Source: a candidate division WOR-1 bacterium RIFOXYB2_FULL_45_9 | Lineage (GTDB): Bacteria; Margulisbacteria; WOR-1; O2-12-FULL-45-9; XYB2-FULL-48-7 | DNA length: 64,000 nucleotides | Direction: 5' to 3' | Assembly: GCA_001771575.1 (NCBI GenBank) | Contig: MEUD01000001.1 | Span: forward strand, 541,277 to 605,276 | In this document: in pieces, positions 1 to 10,168 of the stretch | Layout: each line of letters begins with the position of its first letter | Position numbering within the stretch: the stretch's first letter is position 1 | The notes under the pieces: generated by a model | Database searches by the model: none | Seen by the model: only the letters and a program-made list of their open reading frames with translations | What the model was told of the DNA's origin: nothing | Program-made: the position numbers and the translations under genes

Positions 1-42
1 GGTAATGACGCAAACCTTATCCTTCAATATTTCTTTTTCCAT
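1..42 (-). CDS. 5' end of a CDS running off the window, possibly short-chain dehydrogenase (MEKEILKDKVCVIT...)
   Basis: ATG at 42 (minus) preceded by GGAGTG; N-terminal KDKVCVIT resembles the SDR Rossmann start; truncated. Confidence 0.45.
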   Translation of the reverse strand, partial: MEKEILKDKVCVIT

Positions 43-51
43 ATTTCACTC

Positions 52-1179
52 CTATATAATGGTCGCTTGGAACGCTTGCTCGATCAGGGCGAAAGGCACG
101 TCATTATAAACGGTGCTCCGACCGATCTCCTTGACCAAAACCATTCTGATCGCGTGATCTTTTCGTTTCTTGTCTTTCTTGACGTTGCGGAGACACTCTT
201 TGATCAACACTCCACGATCAAAGCCGATCTTGGTTGAATCGACGGAGACCGGAAGCTGGTATTGCTCAAAAATCCTTTGCTGAGCCGCGGCCGTTTCGTC
301 CGTAAGCCCCAAATGGTTCCGGGCAATGAACACCGCCGCCATGATCCCCAACGCGACCCCCTCGCCATGCCGATAAGTATCCCCTTTTTCGGTCACGGTG
401 GATACTTCGATCGCGTGGCCAAGTGTGTGCCCGTAATTAAGTTTTAGCCGGGCTCCCCCTTCATGGACATCGCCGGTCACGTGCTCGATCTTGATCTCGA
501 TCGATCGCTCGATCACCTTCAGCAGATCCGCTTCCTCTTTTTTCAGGATCGCGACCCGCCGGCCCAAAAGAAACTGGAAGAAATTGGCGTCCGCGATGAT
601 CGCGCATTTGATCGCCTCGGCCAGACCGGCCCGGTAATCGCGAAGCGGCAAAGCGTCGATAAAATCAAGATCGATCAGGTTAATGATCGGATGGTAATAA
701 CTGCCGATCGCGTTGATCGTTTTACGAAAGTTAATGGCGACCTTCCCGCCCAAACTGCTGTCGATCATCGCCATCAGGGTCGTCGGGACATGGACCAGAT
801 TAATCCCGCGCAAATATGTACTGGCAACAAAGCCCCCCAGATCGCCGACCACTCCGCCGCCAACCGCGATCAGCGTCGAATCGCGGGAAAAGTCCTGGCT
901 TTCCAGGAGACCGTAGATCTTGAGCGCTTCGTTGATATTCTTGTTGACCTTCCCTCCCTCGAGCGGATGGAGAAGGACGCGGAAACCGGCGGCCCGCAGG
1001 CTGGCGGCCAGTTTGTCATTGATTGAGGCTTCGAAATAATTATCGTAAACGATCAAAACGTCGCGATTCCTGGTCCGCTCGGCCAGCAACCCGGCCAGCT
1101 CGGTAAGGGTCCCCCGCCCGATCAGGAGCGGGTAACTCGACCGGTCAAAAACGACTTCTTTTTTAATCAATATGCTCAT
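52..1179 (-). CDS. 3-dehydroquinate synthase-like sugar phosphate cyclase
   Basis: GGGVVGDLGGFVASTYLRG, VPTTLMAMIDSSLGGK, GLAEAIK, LNYGHTLGHAIE, HGEGVALG motifs of the DHQS family; divergent IN-FRKTINAIGSYYHP segment. Confidence 0.8.
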   Translation of the reverse strand: MSILIKKEVVFDRSSYPLLIGRGTLTELAGLLAERTRNRDVLIVYDNYFEASINDKLAASLRAAGFRVLLHPLEGGKVNKNINEALKIYGLLESQDFSRDSTLIAVGGGVVGDLGGFVASTYLRGINLVHVPTTLMAMIDSSLGGKVAINFRKTINAIGSYYHPIINLIDLDFIDALPLRDYRAGLAEAIKCAIIADANFFQFLLGRRVAILKKEEADLLKVIERSIEIKIEHVTGDVHEGGARLKLNYGHTLGHAIEVSTVTEKGDTYRHGEGVALGIMAAVFIARNHLGLTDETAAAQQRIFEQYQLPVSVDSTKIGFDRGVLIKECLRNVKKDKKRKDHAIRMVLVKEIGRSTVYNDVPFALIEQAFQATII

Positions 1180-1844
1180 TTTAGTGGTTGGAAAAAGCCG
1201 GCATTTACCATCAGCTCGGCAATCTCAAAATCTTCCGGCGTGTCTATGTCGTGCCCCTCAAAATGATCGATGTTCTTGATGTAAGGCTTATCACCGATCC
1301 GGCGGTGGCGGCTCTGAAACAGATCCCGCCGAAAGACGTACAGGGACGATTGTTCGATCACGACCGGATCGATGTCCTGGGTCCGCGGCGTAGGCAGGTC
1401 AAGTGAATAATTAAGCGGCTTTCCCCTGAACCAGGCAAATTTCTTGAAAGCGTAAGCGGTAAAAGCGGAATCGTGCTCGCCGGAGACCACCTTGTCGATA
1501 CATTCGGCGATCGTCGCCGGCTTAAGGAACGGCGAAGTGATGTGGAGTAAAACAATAATGTCGGCATCGGATAATTTCAGGAACTCACCGATGATATCCT
1601 GGATCGTCGCGGTCTGGGTATCGAGCGACTTCGGCCGTTCGAGAAAAGTATACTTCAAGTCGGCCTCGATGTGCTTCGTAATGCTCGGCTCTGAAGCAAA
1701 TAAGACCAGATCGTTTAAGGCTTTTACCTTGTTCAGCGCCCGCAGGGAATAGTTGATCAGCGGCACCCCCCCCAGCAGTTTGACGTTCTTGGACGGGACC
1801 CGTTCACTGTTCAATCGTGATGGGACAAAGGCGACGATTTTCAT
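1176..1844 (-). CDS. acylneuraminate/CMP-sugar cytidylyltransferase family
   Basis: MKIVAFVPSRLNSERVPSKNVKLLGGVPLI.YSL N-terminus, LHITSPFLKP motif of NeuA/PseF-type enzymes. Confidence 0.85.
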   Translation of the reverse strand: MKIVAFVPSRLNSERVPSKNVKLLGGVPLINYSLRALNKVKALNDLVLFASEPSITKHIEADLKYTFLERPKSLDTQTATIQDIIGEFLKLSDADIIVLLHITSPFLKPATIAECIDKVVSGEHDSAFTAYAFKKFAWFRGKPLNYSLDLPTPRTQDIDPVVIEQSSLYVFRRDLFQSRHRRIGDKPYIKNIDHFEGHDIDTPEDFEIAELMVNAGFFQPLK

Positions 1845-3706
1845 AAAACTCCTTTGCCGCTAAGCGCGGACTTCACATATTTGTACAAATTAGCTTCGTA
1901 ATTATCATTGTATTTATAATTTAAAAAGTTAAGGTCCTTTTTAAAGCCCCGGATCGCGTTAGCCAGCTGATCGGCTTGATCGACATAAACAACCGGCTGG
2001 TCGATCAAGCCGCCCCGATAAACCGGCAATTTAAAATGGTTATAGCGGGCCCACTTGTCAAAAAGAATGACCGGCCGTTCATTGAGGAGCGCTTCGTCCA
2101 GGGCGGTCGAAGAGTAACTGACCAGGATATCGGTCGCCGCCAGAACGGCAGCAAATGGGCCCTGACGATTAATAGTGTACTTCTCTGAAGGCGGCAATAA
2201 CAATTTAAATTCCTCGTCGCTCAATTCAAAACCGGGATGAACCCGGATAATCAGTCTTGTATTTGGCAACTGGTCGATGGTTCTAACCAAGTCAGCCAAG
2301 CTGGCAATAAATTCATCAAGCGTCTCCAGAAAATAAAACCGCTCCGTTCCTCTCTTCTTTGAAGTCACGGCGTGAGTAACGATCGTCTCGTCGGCTGAAA
2401 ACCCGATTTTAAACTTAGCGGTCCGCTTCTCGACCCCGTTAAGATCGGCAAAAACGACCGGACCGGTCTTCAATTCGTTCGCTTTTACCCAGGGATATTT
2501 CTTAAAATACTTCAGGTGAGCTTCCTGGACTGGGGTAGCAAGCGCGACATCGGTATATTCGCTCAACATAAATCCGCGGCATAACTCGACCAGCTCCATT
2601 TCGTGGACTTCATCGATCGGGACCGGATGCGCACCGTGCGAAACAAAAAGCGACTTGATCCCAACCTGGCGGGAGAGCTCTCCCGCGCCATACCAAAACC
2701 CGCGAGAGAACGGTGAAACGACCAATTTTATTTCCAGACTTTTAACCATACTTTTCAGGGCCGATAGCTGGCCGCTATGCTCGGTAAAATATGGAGCTAG
2801 AGCGCCGACGGCCTTCTTTTCAATGATCGGAGCCAACGCTACTCCTTTATAATTAAAAGCTACTGTGCCCCGGAAAACAGCGGTTAATTTCTCCCGTAAA
2901 ATGTCCTCGTTTGCTTCGCTTCCCTTAAAGTCCAGCCAAAAATGTCGGTTGGCGACGCCAAAGAGGAAAAGCGCCAGATATTTTATCGGCGACCTGACTA
3001 ATTTCTCCGGACAGGGAGAAAGAAACGCCACTCCGGGAACCGCCTTGAAAAGTTTTTCTTTCAGTCCGGCAAACCCGTACCCATTCCCCGGGATCAGGAC
3101 CAATTTTTTTCTAAAGAACAAGAGATACGCCTTGAGCAAGCAGATCATTAACCAATTGAACCTTGAAGCTTTCTTTTTGCGCTTAGAGACGTTTGATTTT
3201 TGCCCGACGGCAATATCGATAAACTTCAACGAATGGTTGGCTGCGTAAGTCTTAACTAAGGCTCCTAAATATCGGTCCACCGGTATAATCATCGGGTTCC
3301 CAGAGTGTGGTTCGGCGACCGCGGCATAAAGTTCGACCGGCCCGGCCCGGCGGACGCAATTATCGATAATCTCTATCAGACTCATTAAATGAAAAAGATA
3401 GAACCGAACGTAAAACTGCAGGTCGGTCAGATATACCGAGGATAAACCGCTAGGATCGGTATATTGAAAGGTCTCATTGATCCGCTCGACCGCCTTCTGG
3501 GCACTGATGATCATTGCCCGATGAGAATCATTATTAAAATAAGGAAGAGAATTATGGTAGTCGACACCAAACTTCTTTAGATAAGCCTGCAGTTTCGGTT
3601 CCAGGGCAATAATATTAAAAGCGCTTAAAGCCTCGCCCCGCTTCTTAACCTGCCGGCAAAAAGCTTCGTACTCGTCAATAAATTCCAAAAAAACCAGTTT
3701 TTTCAT
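1841..3706 (-). CDS. capsule polysaccharide / CDP-glycerol-type glycosyltransferase-like protein
   Basis: C-terminal SLFVSHGAHP...IRVHPGFE...ATDILVSYSSTALDEALLNERPVILFD motifs; operon context. Confidence 0.6.
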   Translation of the reverse strand: MKKLVFLEFIDEYEAFCRQVKKRGEALSAFNIIALEPKLQAYLKKFGVDYHNSLPYFNNDSHRAMIISAQKAVERINETFQYTDPSGLSSVYLTDLQFYVRFYLFHLMSLIEIIDNCVRRAGPVELYAAVAEPHSGNPMIIPVDRYLGALVKTYAANHSLKFIDIAVGQKSNVSKRKKKASRFNWLMICLLKAYLLFFRKKLVLIPGNGYGFAGLKEKLFKAVPGVAFLSPCPEKLVRSPIKYLALFLFGVANRHFWLDFKGSEANEDILREKLTAVFRGTVAFNYKGVALAPIIEKKAVGALAPYFTEHSGQLSALKSMVKSLEIKLVVSPFSRGFWYGAGELSRQVGIKSLFVSHGAHPVPIDEVHEMELVELCRGFMLSEYTDVALATPVQEAHLKYFKKYPWVKANELKTGPVVFADLNGVEKRTAKFKIGFSADETIVTHAVTSKKRGTERFYFLETLDEFIASLADLVRTIDQLPNTRLIIRVHPGFELSDEEFKLLLPPSEKYTINRQGPFAAVLAATDILVSYSSTALDEALLNERPVILFDKWARYNHFKLPVYRGGLIDQPVVYVDQADQLANAIRGFKKDLNFLNYKYNDNYEANLYKYVKSALSGKGVL

Positions 3707-4611
3707 GCCTGGGCGATCGCTAAAAGCGCGTCACTCCTCCCTTTTCTTTCCAATAACTCGCGGTAGTAGTCGTCGACAGCCGCGTAATCCCTGTTGATTT
3801 CAAAGACCGGCCGCTCGATCTGCGGCTTCCCGTAAAGGAGCCAGTTGCTTAGGTTGAGGAGCCCGTAGCGCTGGGCGTAAACCAGTTTGATCTTCTTAAA
3901 GCCTGCCGCCGTAAAAGCCCGTTTCAACGTTTGGCCGCTAAAGTAATTCAAGTGGGCCCTGATCCAATAAAAATCGTGATACTCCCTGGAGTTCGCCAGC
4001 AACTGGTCGGATACATTTGGGACCTCGCAGATGAATGTCCCTTTAGGTTTGAGCAGGGTTTTGATCTGCTTAAGAAAGGCGATCGGATCGGTCGTATGTT
4101 CAAGGACGTGAAAAAGCGTCGCGACATCATACCGGCCGATAATTTCCGCTCCGGCGGCGACGTCGTGTTCCAGGATCTGCGCCGGCGTGTGCGCCTGGGC
4201 GATCGTCCGGCGTTCCCGCGAGATCTCAATCCCTTTGACCCTTTTAAAACCGGCGTCATGCAAAGCGGCGACAAAGAAGCCGTAACCGGCCCCTATATCC
4301 AGGACCGAAACTTTCCTGGGGAATAGTTTTCTGATCAGCGCGACATGGCGATCGGTGTCAAAGCGCTGGTTAGCCGCCAGCTTTTCGTAATCGATCTCTT
4401 TGCCGCGGTTCTTATCCTGCTGGTTTTGATCGTAAAATTCCTTATCATCCTCCGCGGTCGGCTTTGGGAGCAACTGGACGTGACCGCACTGTTGGCAGTC
4501 ATAAACCTTGAACTTGGCCTGGTCGTCACGGAGGAAAGATTTGACCAGTTTAAATTTCCCGCCGCCGCAAAGATTACACCGGCTCAATTGTTTGTTCGGC
4601 AACTTTACCAC
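3703..4611 (-). CDS. class I SAM-dependent methyltransferase with N-terminal zinc ribbon
   Basis: CNLCGGG...CQQCGH zinc-binding pairs; VLDIGAGYGFFVAAL; FHVLEHTTDP. Confidence 0.8.
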   Translation of the reverse strand: MVKLPNKQLSRCNLCGGGKFKLVKSFLRDDQAKFKVYDCQQCGHVQLLPKPTAEDDKEFYDQNQQDKNRGKEIDYEKLAANQRFDTDRHVALIRKLFPRKVSVLDIGAGYGFFVAALHDAGFKRVKGIEISRERRTIAQAHTPAQILEHDVAAGAEIIGRYDVATLFHVLEHTTDPIAFLKQIKTLLKPKGTFICEVPNVSDQLLANSREYHDFYWIRAHLNYFSGQTLKRAFTAAGFKKIKLVYAQRYGLLNLSNWLLYGKPQIERPVFEINRDYAAVDDYYRELLERKGRSDALLAIAQA

Positions 4612-6061
4612 CTCTTTTAAACATTTTCATAAGCATCTCAAAACGATGCCGGCGAACTATTCCGGCCTGATAACCGATGAACAGAAAAACACCAAAAAAC
4701 GCCAGTTTGATCGGCATCAGCAACAAGAACGGATAATCGATCATTTGCAAATAGAGGATCGAGGAGGAGGCGCCGTAAACCAGCGCGTAAAGAGGGAATA
4801 TATGTCCCCATTCATAATCAACTTTGTAAAGGCGCTGGCCAATAACCGCCAAAGTAAAGTTCAATACCAAATAGCTGGTCAGAAACGACAGGGCTCCTCC
4901 GATCAGCCCAAACCTTGGGATCAAAACAATATTAGCCGCGACGTTTGCCAAGGTCCCCAAGATCGTGATCGGAAAGATCAAATACGCTTTCTTGGTATAA
5001 GCATATTGCAGACCGACAAAAACCCCGAATATATTGCTGGCATAGGCGCAAGCAATTATAATAATTACCGGGATCGCGGAGTAATAAGAAGGGGGAGCCA
5101 TTATCATGATGATCTCCCGGGCAAATATAACCGCCATCATAACCGGGACCATGGTCAGGTATAAAAAAACCGTGAACAATCGACCGACCGGCCTTGCCGC
5201 GGCGGCCCCTTTATCAAACACCTCGCGATAAAAAACCGGCTGGAACGAATTCCAAACCGCGCTAATTAAATTAAAAATTATCACCCCGATGTTCTGGCCG
5301 ATATTATAAATACCGACCGCGGAAAGCGAAAGCATGTTATTTAACAGATACTTATCAAAGAACCTGTTAACAAAGCCGGTCAATACTTTTGGGACTAATT
5401 GCAGTCCAAAAAGCAGGTTCTCTCCTAAAATACGTAAATTTATCTTGAAAGAAAAACCTGAATTAAAGATCAGCGCGATAACGATCGTCAGAAAAAAGTT
5501 AACGGTCAAGGTGCTAAGCAACGGCCCCATATATGACATTTTTAAGATCCCAACATAAAAAAGATTCAGCAAACTGATCAGAGTGTTCTGAACAATCATT
5601 ACAACCGCGAAAAGCTTTGCTTTCTCCATTCCCTGCAAGATCGTCAAATAAAAGGTGATAATATAAGCAAAATAAACTCCCAAATAAGCGGCCAGGACAG
5701 CGTGGCCATAGCCGGACTGTCCAATAATCAATCTGGAAATATCATCCTTAAGAAAAAATACCGCAATTGAGCTGACCGACAGCATAAAGTATAAAAATAC
5801 TTGCGAAGAAACGACCAGGCCATCAAGCCTTTCTTTATCCAGGCGGTATTGGAAATAATTCCGCTGGGTGGCGCTCACCAGACCAAAGGTCAGGAGCCCG
5901 ACCGCGATCGCCGGAAAAAGATTGGCCATGATGATGATCCCGTAATCGGCCGGCCGCAGGAGCCTGGTCATGATCGGCATGGTGATCAGGCTCAAGGCGT
6001 AACCCACAAAATTGGGGGCAGTGTAAATAATGATGTTTCGAATGTTTTTTTCTTTAAGCAA
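4574..6061 (-). CDS. polysaccharide flippase (Wzx/MOP family)
   Basis: polytopic 495-aa protein, N-terminal APNFVGYALSLITMPIMTRLLRPADYGI typical of oligosaccharide flippases. Confidence 0.85.
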   Translation of the reverse strand: MLKEKNIRNIIIYTAPNFVGYALSLITMPIMTRLLRPADYGIIIMANLFPAIAVGLLTFGLVSATQRNYFQYRLDKERLDGLVVSSQVFLYFMLSVSSIAVFFLKDDISRLIIGQSGYGHAVLAAYLGVYFAYIITFYLTILQGMEKAKLFAVVMIVQNTLISLLNLFYVGILKMSYMGPLLSTLTVNFFLTIVIALIFNSGFSFKINLRILGENLLFGLQLVPKVLTGFVNRFFDKYLLNNMLSLSAVGIYNIGQNIGVIIFNLISAVWNSFQPVFYREVFDKGAAAARPVGRLFTVFLYLTMVPVMMAVIFAREIIMIMAPPSYYSAIPVIIIIACAYASNIFGVFVGLQYAYTKKAYLIFPITILGTLANVAANIVLIPRFGLIGGALSFLTSYLVLNFTLAVIGQRLYKVDYEWGHIFPLYALVYGASSSILYLQMIDYPFLLLMPIKLAFFGVFLFIGYQAGIVRRHRFEMLMKMFKRGGKVAEQTIEPV

Positions 6062-6602
6062 CAGACCGATCCTTTTTTAAAAGTCCGACTATTAATCCAT
6101 CGACCATTTTGTTTTTCAACCGATACCGCTCGCGAAGTATCGCCTCGATCTTGAACCCGGCCTTCTTAAAGATCGCGATCGATCCTAGATTATTGGCGTA
6201 GATCCCAGCTTCGATCCGTTTGAGCTTCAATTTTTTAAAACCGTAAGCGACCAGCAGTTTGATCGCTTCAGTCCCGATCCCCTTTCCCCAAAACGATTTT
6301 CGGCCAACGGCAATACCGATCACCCCGTAGCCGTGCCGATGATTAAGATCGGAAAAAGAAATATTGCCGATGTGCAAACCGGCCGCCCGGTCAAAGATCC
6401 CGAAAAGCAATTTACGATCGCACCCCGCAAAGGAACGGACATAGGCTTCTACGGTCTTCTTCGTCTGCTTAACGTAACGCGACTCCAAATACTGGTTGAC
6501 CTCGGGATCGTTCAGCCAGTTGATGTAATCAGAGGTAATATCGCTGACCTGAAATTCCTTCAAATAAATATTTTTCCCTAAAATGATCAGCGGTTTCTTC
6601 AT
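6054..6602 (-). CDS. GNAT family N-acetyltransferase
   Basis: YGVIGIAVGRKSFWGKGIGTEAIKLLVAYGF...NNLGSIAIFKKAGFK. Confidence 0.85.
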   Translation of the reverse strand: MKKPLIILGKNIYLKEFQVSDITSDYINWLNDPEVNQYLESRYVKQTKKTVEAYVRSFAGCDRKLLFGIFDRAAGLHIGNISFSDLNHRHGYGVIGIAVGRKSFWGKGIGTEAIKLLVAYGFKKLKLKRIEAGIYANNLGSIAIFKKAGFKIEAILRERYRLKNKMVDGLIVGLLKKDRSVA

Positions 6603-7639
6603 ATCATCTCCCGGCGGACGGGCGTCCCCTTTTTGATATCCCGATTGACCTTTTTGCCAAGCAGACCGTCATAGAATTTAGGCGCCAAACCATAACCCGG
6701 CCGGATCACCCGCAGGTTCTGTTTATTAAAAGTTTCCCCCGCTTTTATATCCTGAGCGACATAAAGCGACCGCTTATAGATCAGCGATCTTTTCTCTTCG
6801 GCGGTAGGCTCATAGCTCACCTTGCCCAATGCTTCCCAGGCCCGCCCGCTTTCTTCGACCAGCTGTTTCAATTCGGCCGGCTCGAGCGAAAAAGCGGCGT
6901 CCACTCCGCCATCAGCGCGAGATAAAGTGAAGTGCTTCTCAATAACTGTCGCGCCCAGGGCAACAGCCGCGATCGCCGCCCCCAACCCTAACGTATGGTC
7001 CGAGATCCCCGCCTGGCATTTAAAGGTTTGCCGGAGACTAGGAATCGTTAATATATTGGAGTTTTTTGGGGAAGAAGGATATGAGCTGGTGCATTTGAGC
7101 AAGACCAGGTCGCGGCAACCGGCACGGCGAGCGGCTTGGACCGTTTCCTTAAGTTCGGCAAAAGTCGCCAGACCGGTGGAAAGAATTATCGGCTTACCGG
7201 TCTTGGCAACCTTGCGGATCAGCGGCAGATCGGTATTCTCAAAAGAAGCGATCTTATAAAAAGGAACTTTCAGTTCTTCCAGAAAATCGACCGCCGTTTC
7301 ATCAAAAGGAGTGCTAAAACCAATTATCCCCAATTTCTTGCACAGCTTAAAGATCGGTTTGTGCCATTCCCAAGGCGTCGCCGCTTTTTGGTAAAGGTCG
7401 TAAAGGGAAGAACCGTACCAGGGACTTTTCTTATCGCCAATGAAAAATTCACCTTTGGCAAGGTTAAGCGTCATGGTATCGGCGGTATAAGTCTGGAGTT
7501 TGAGGGCGTGGGCCCCCGCTTTCGCCGCCGCTTCAACGATCGCCAGCGCCCGGTCGAGGGACTGATTATGGTTCCCCGACATTTCCGCGATAACGAACGG
7601 CCGGTGCCCGGCCCCGATCTTGAACTTATCAAGGCTCAT
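6599..7639 (-). CDS. pseI: pseudaminic acid synthase / NeuB family
   Basis: HRPFVIAEMSGNHNQSLDRA...IKLQTYTADT..., GFSTPFDE, C-terminal SAF domain. Confidence 0.88.
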   Translation of the reverse strand: MSLDKFKIGAGHRPFVIAEMSGNHNQSLDRALAIVEAAAKAGAHALKLQTYTADTMTLNLAKGEFFIGDKKSPWYGSSLYDLYQKAATPWEWHKPIFKLCKKLGIIGFSTPFDETAVDFLEELKVPFYKIASFENTDLPLIRKVAKTGKPIILSTGLATFAELKETVQAARRAGCRDLVLLKCTSSYPSSPKNSNILTIPSLRQTFKCQAGISDHTLGLGAAIAAVALGATVIEKHFTLSRADGGVDAAFSLEPAELKQLVEESGRAWEALGKVSYEPTAEEKRSLIYKRSLYVAQDIKAGETFNKQNLRVIRPGYGLAPKFYDGLLGKKVNRDIKKGTPVRREMI

Positions 7640-8097
7640 TATCTTAACTCCTTTGCTTTGGCCAGGACCTGAATTTGGTCTCCGGCTTTGTTTTGATAAT
7701 CAAATAATTCGTTGAAGCCGGCCTTCTTGAACGCTTTGATCGAGCCGATATTGTTCGTTTTGGCCCGGGCGATAAGCAAATCGGTCATTGGGATCGCCGC
7801 CAGAACCTTAGCGCCAAATCCCCGGCCCCTCATTTCCGGCGCGAGGTTAATGCCGACTTCCCGGGAAAAATCGTTCAACCGGTCAAAACGCAAAAGGCCG
7901 ATCTTCCGCCCGCCAGACTCGACGATCAACAGTTCGCGCTCCGGGTCAGCCAGCGACTTTTGAAACCACTTCTGATGATCGACGAAACCGATCTCCGCCG
8001 AAGAAAAACTGGCCCGCCGAGTCTCCTCGTCATTGCGCCAGCGATAAACGTCGGCGCAATCGTCCTGGGTGGCCGGCCTCATTATTATTTCAGACAT
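7639..8097 (-). CDS. GNAT acetyltransferase (PseH-like)
   Basis: DVYRWRNDEETRRASF...WFQKSLAD...; position next to pseI. Confidence 0.7.
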   Translation of the reverse strand: MSEIIMRPATQDDCADVYRWRNDEETRRASFSSAEIGFVDHQKWFQKSLADPERELLIVESGGRKIGLLRFDRLNDFSREVGINLAPEMRGRGFGAKVLAAIPMTDLLIARAKTNNIGSIKAFKKAGFNELFDYQNKAGDQIQVLAKAKELR

Positions 8098-8848
8098 GCT
8101 TTAAGACCTCCAAGTCGGCGACAAAATCGTTAAGGTTGGCCGGATCGCTTTTAACCGTTTCCACCGTGATCCAGCTTTCCGCCGGGATCAGCGCCAGCAA
8201 TTTAGGCAGATCGTAATCCCCCCGGCCGAAATGGCGGTGGGAATCGCGATCGCTTTGGCTGTCACCGTCGGTCAAATGGAACAGTTTCGGCTTAAGGGCT
8301 AAATATTCATTCAGATAAGCGAAAGGTTCCCGGCGCTGGGCGTTGGCCGAACAGATCGCGTGCCCGATATCAAGGCAAAAACCGGCTCCAGTTTCCCTAA
8401 TAATCTGCGCGATCGCTTCCGGCGAATGGCCGTTGCAGATCTTTTGGCCGTCAACCGTCACGTACGGTTTGTTCTCGATCACGATCCGCCGGTCGCCCAT
8501 GAGTTTAAGCTGGCGGACCGTTTCAGCTTCCGTTCCGCCGATCCCCGGATGAAAGATCACTATTTCAGAGCCAAGCTCGTCGGCAAAATGAAACGCTTCA
8601 CCAGCCAGGCGCTGATTATCGGCGGCCGCAGAAGGAACCGCCAAATTTAACCCATGCCCGTAATGCGCGGCGTGAATAATGACCGGCACCCCTTCATCTT
8701 TCAGCGCCCGCCACAGCGGCAAAGCTTCGGCTGTTTCCGGCACGACATAAAGCTCCAGAAATTGGTAAGTCCCTTTCTGGAAAAGCCGCCGCGCTTCCGG
8801 CAGGTATTGCCGGTTGGTCGACCATAGCTTTAAGCCGTAATTAAACAT
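8090..8848 (-). CDS. sugar phosphate isomerase/epimerase-like TIM barrel
   Basis: start revised to MFNYGLKLWS (SD AAGGAG upstream); FHPGIGG...IENKPY...FCLDIGHA...HLTDGD...TVETVK. Confidence 0.7.
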   Translation of the reverse strand: MFNYGLKLWSTNRQYLPEARRLFQKGTYQFLELYVVPETAEALPLWRALKDEGVPVIIHAAHYGHGLNLAVPSAAADNQRLAGEAFHFADELGSEIVIFHPGIGGTEAETVRQLKLMGDRRIVIENKPYVTVDGQKICNGHSPEAIAQIIRETGAGFCLDIGHAICSANAQRREPFAYLNEYLALKPKLFHLTDGDSQSDRDSHRHFGRGDYDLPKLLALIPAESWITVETVKSDPANLNDFVADLEVLKHV

Positions 8849-8856
8849 CTTGCTCC

Positions 8857-10158
8857 TTAGGTTAAGCGTTTGAAGCCGGAATGGCAGACCGGCCCTTTCA
8901 GGCATTTTTTCGGATCGCCGGCCGCCGCTTTGGCCAGGAACGCAAAGACTTCATCGATCGCCTGGCAATAACTGTCGACCTGTTTCGCCTGATGGGCGAA
9001 GGAAGCGTAAAAAGCGGTTGTCGCCAGAAAACCAAGTTCCAGCATCCGTTGAGTATATAAAGTTTTCATGACCAGCGGTTCAGCGGCCTTGAAAGAAAAA
9101 TGGCCGAGCGGATCGATCCCACCGATCTCGATCGGCAGATTATATTTAGCGGAGGCCGCTTGCCAGGCCGCTTTGACCTGCCGCCCAACTTTGATCAGAT
9201 GGGCCGGGACATTCTCTTTTTCCAGTTTGTTGATCGTCGCCAGCGAGGCGACCGGACCAAGCCGTTCGGTCCAGTAAGTACTGCTGATAAAACTATCCTG
9301 CGCCCGTTCCATGACCGATTGGCGGCCAATGATCGCCGCCATCGGATAACCGTTGCTGATCGCTTTGCCGAAGACCGCGATATCAGGCTCGAGGCCGTAA
9401 AGCAGATGCGCTCCACCGATATTAAGCCGCCAGCCCGAGGTAATCTCGTCCAAGATCAGGACGATCCCCTTCTTGGTCGCGACCTCCCGGACGGTCTGTA
9501 AGAATTTTTTGTCCGGTTCGTCGTTCCTGATCGTTTCCATGACGATCGTTCCGACTTCATTGTCTTCGACTAGTTTCAAAAAGGCTTCGGTATCGTTATA
9601 TTTAAAAGCTAACGCTGTCCCGGCCAGAGCGCGCGGCACGCCGAGCGGATTGAGGCCAGGGAGGAGATGCCCGTCAAGCGAGCGGTCATCGGAGAGGTTC
9701 GCCGCCAAGTACCAATCATGCCAGCCGTGATAGCCGCAAAAGACAACTTTATCTTTCCCCGATTTCGCCCGGCCGATCCGGACCGCGACCCCAACCGCTT
9801 CGCCGCCGCTCCGGGCGTAGCGGACCATCTGGGCCCAGGGATGAAGCTGGACCAATTTTTCCGCCAGTTCAACTTCTTCCGGCACGTTCAGGGTCGTCAT
9901 GCTCCCATTATCAACCGCCGCTTTGACCGCTTTGTTAACGTCTTGGTCGGCGTAACCGAGGATACAGGCCCCGATCCCCATGTAACTGACGTCAAGATAC
10001 TTCTTCCCGTCCAGGTCCCAAACCTCGCACCCTTGCGCTTTGTCATAATAAGCCGGCCAGAAATCCGGCAGAAATAGTTCGGGTCGTTTGGAAAGGAGCT
10101 GGGTCCCGCCCGGGATCAATTTCTTCGCTTTTTTATAGAGATCTTGTGATTTGCCCAT
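8857..10158 (-). CDS. class III PLP aminotransferase, glutamate-1-semialdehyde aminomutase-like
   Basis: LIPGGTQLLSKRPE, YARSGGEAVGVAVRIGRA, LILDEITSGWR, FGKAISNGYPMAAI. Confidence 0.85.
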   Translation of the reverse strand: MGKSQDLYKKAKKLIPGGTQLLSKRPELFLPDFWPAYYDKAQGCEVWDLDGKKYLDVSYMGIGACILGYADQDVNKAVKAAVDNGSMTTLNVPEEVELAEKLVQLHPWAQMVRYARSGGEAVGVAVRIGRAKSGKDKVVFCGYHGWHDWYLAANLSDDRSLDGHLLPGLNPLGVPRALAGTALAFKYNDTEAFLKLVEDNEVGTIVMETIRNDEPDKKFLQTVREVATKKGIVLILDEITSGWRLNIGGAHLLYGLEPDIAVFGKAISNGYPMAAIIGRQSVMERAQDSFISSTYWTERLGPVASLATINKLEKENVPAHLIKVGRQVKAAWQAASAKYNLPIEIGGIDPLGHFSFKAAEPLVMKTLYTQRMLELGFLATTAFYASFAHQAKQVDSYCQAIDEVFAFLAKAAAGDPKKCLKGPVCHSGFKRLT

Positions 10159-10168
10159 TGGTTCGCTC

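Noticed and set aside
463-1026. 187-aa plus-strand ORF opposite the DHQS-like gene
   Set aside because: Antisense shadow ORF; low-complexity D/R/Q-rich translation and a well-supported minus-strand gene
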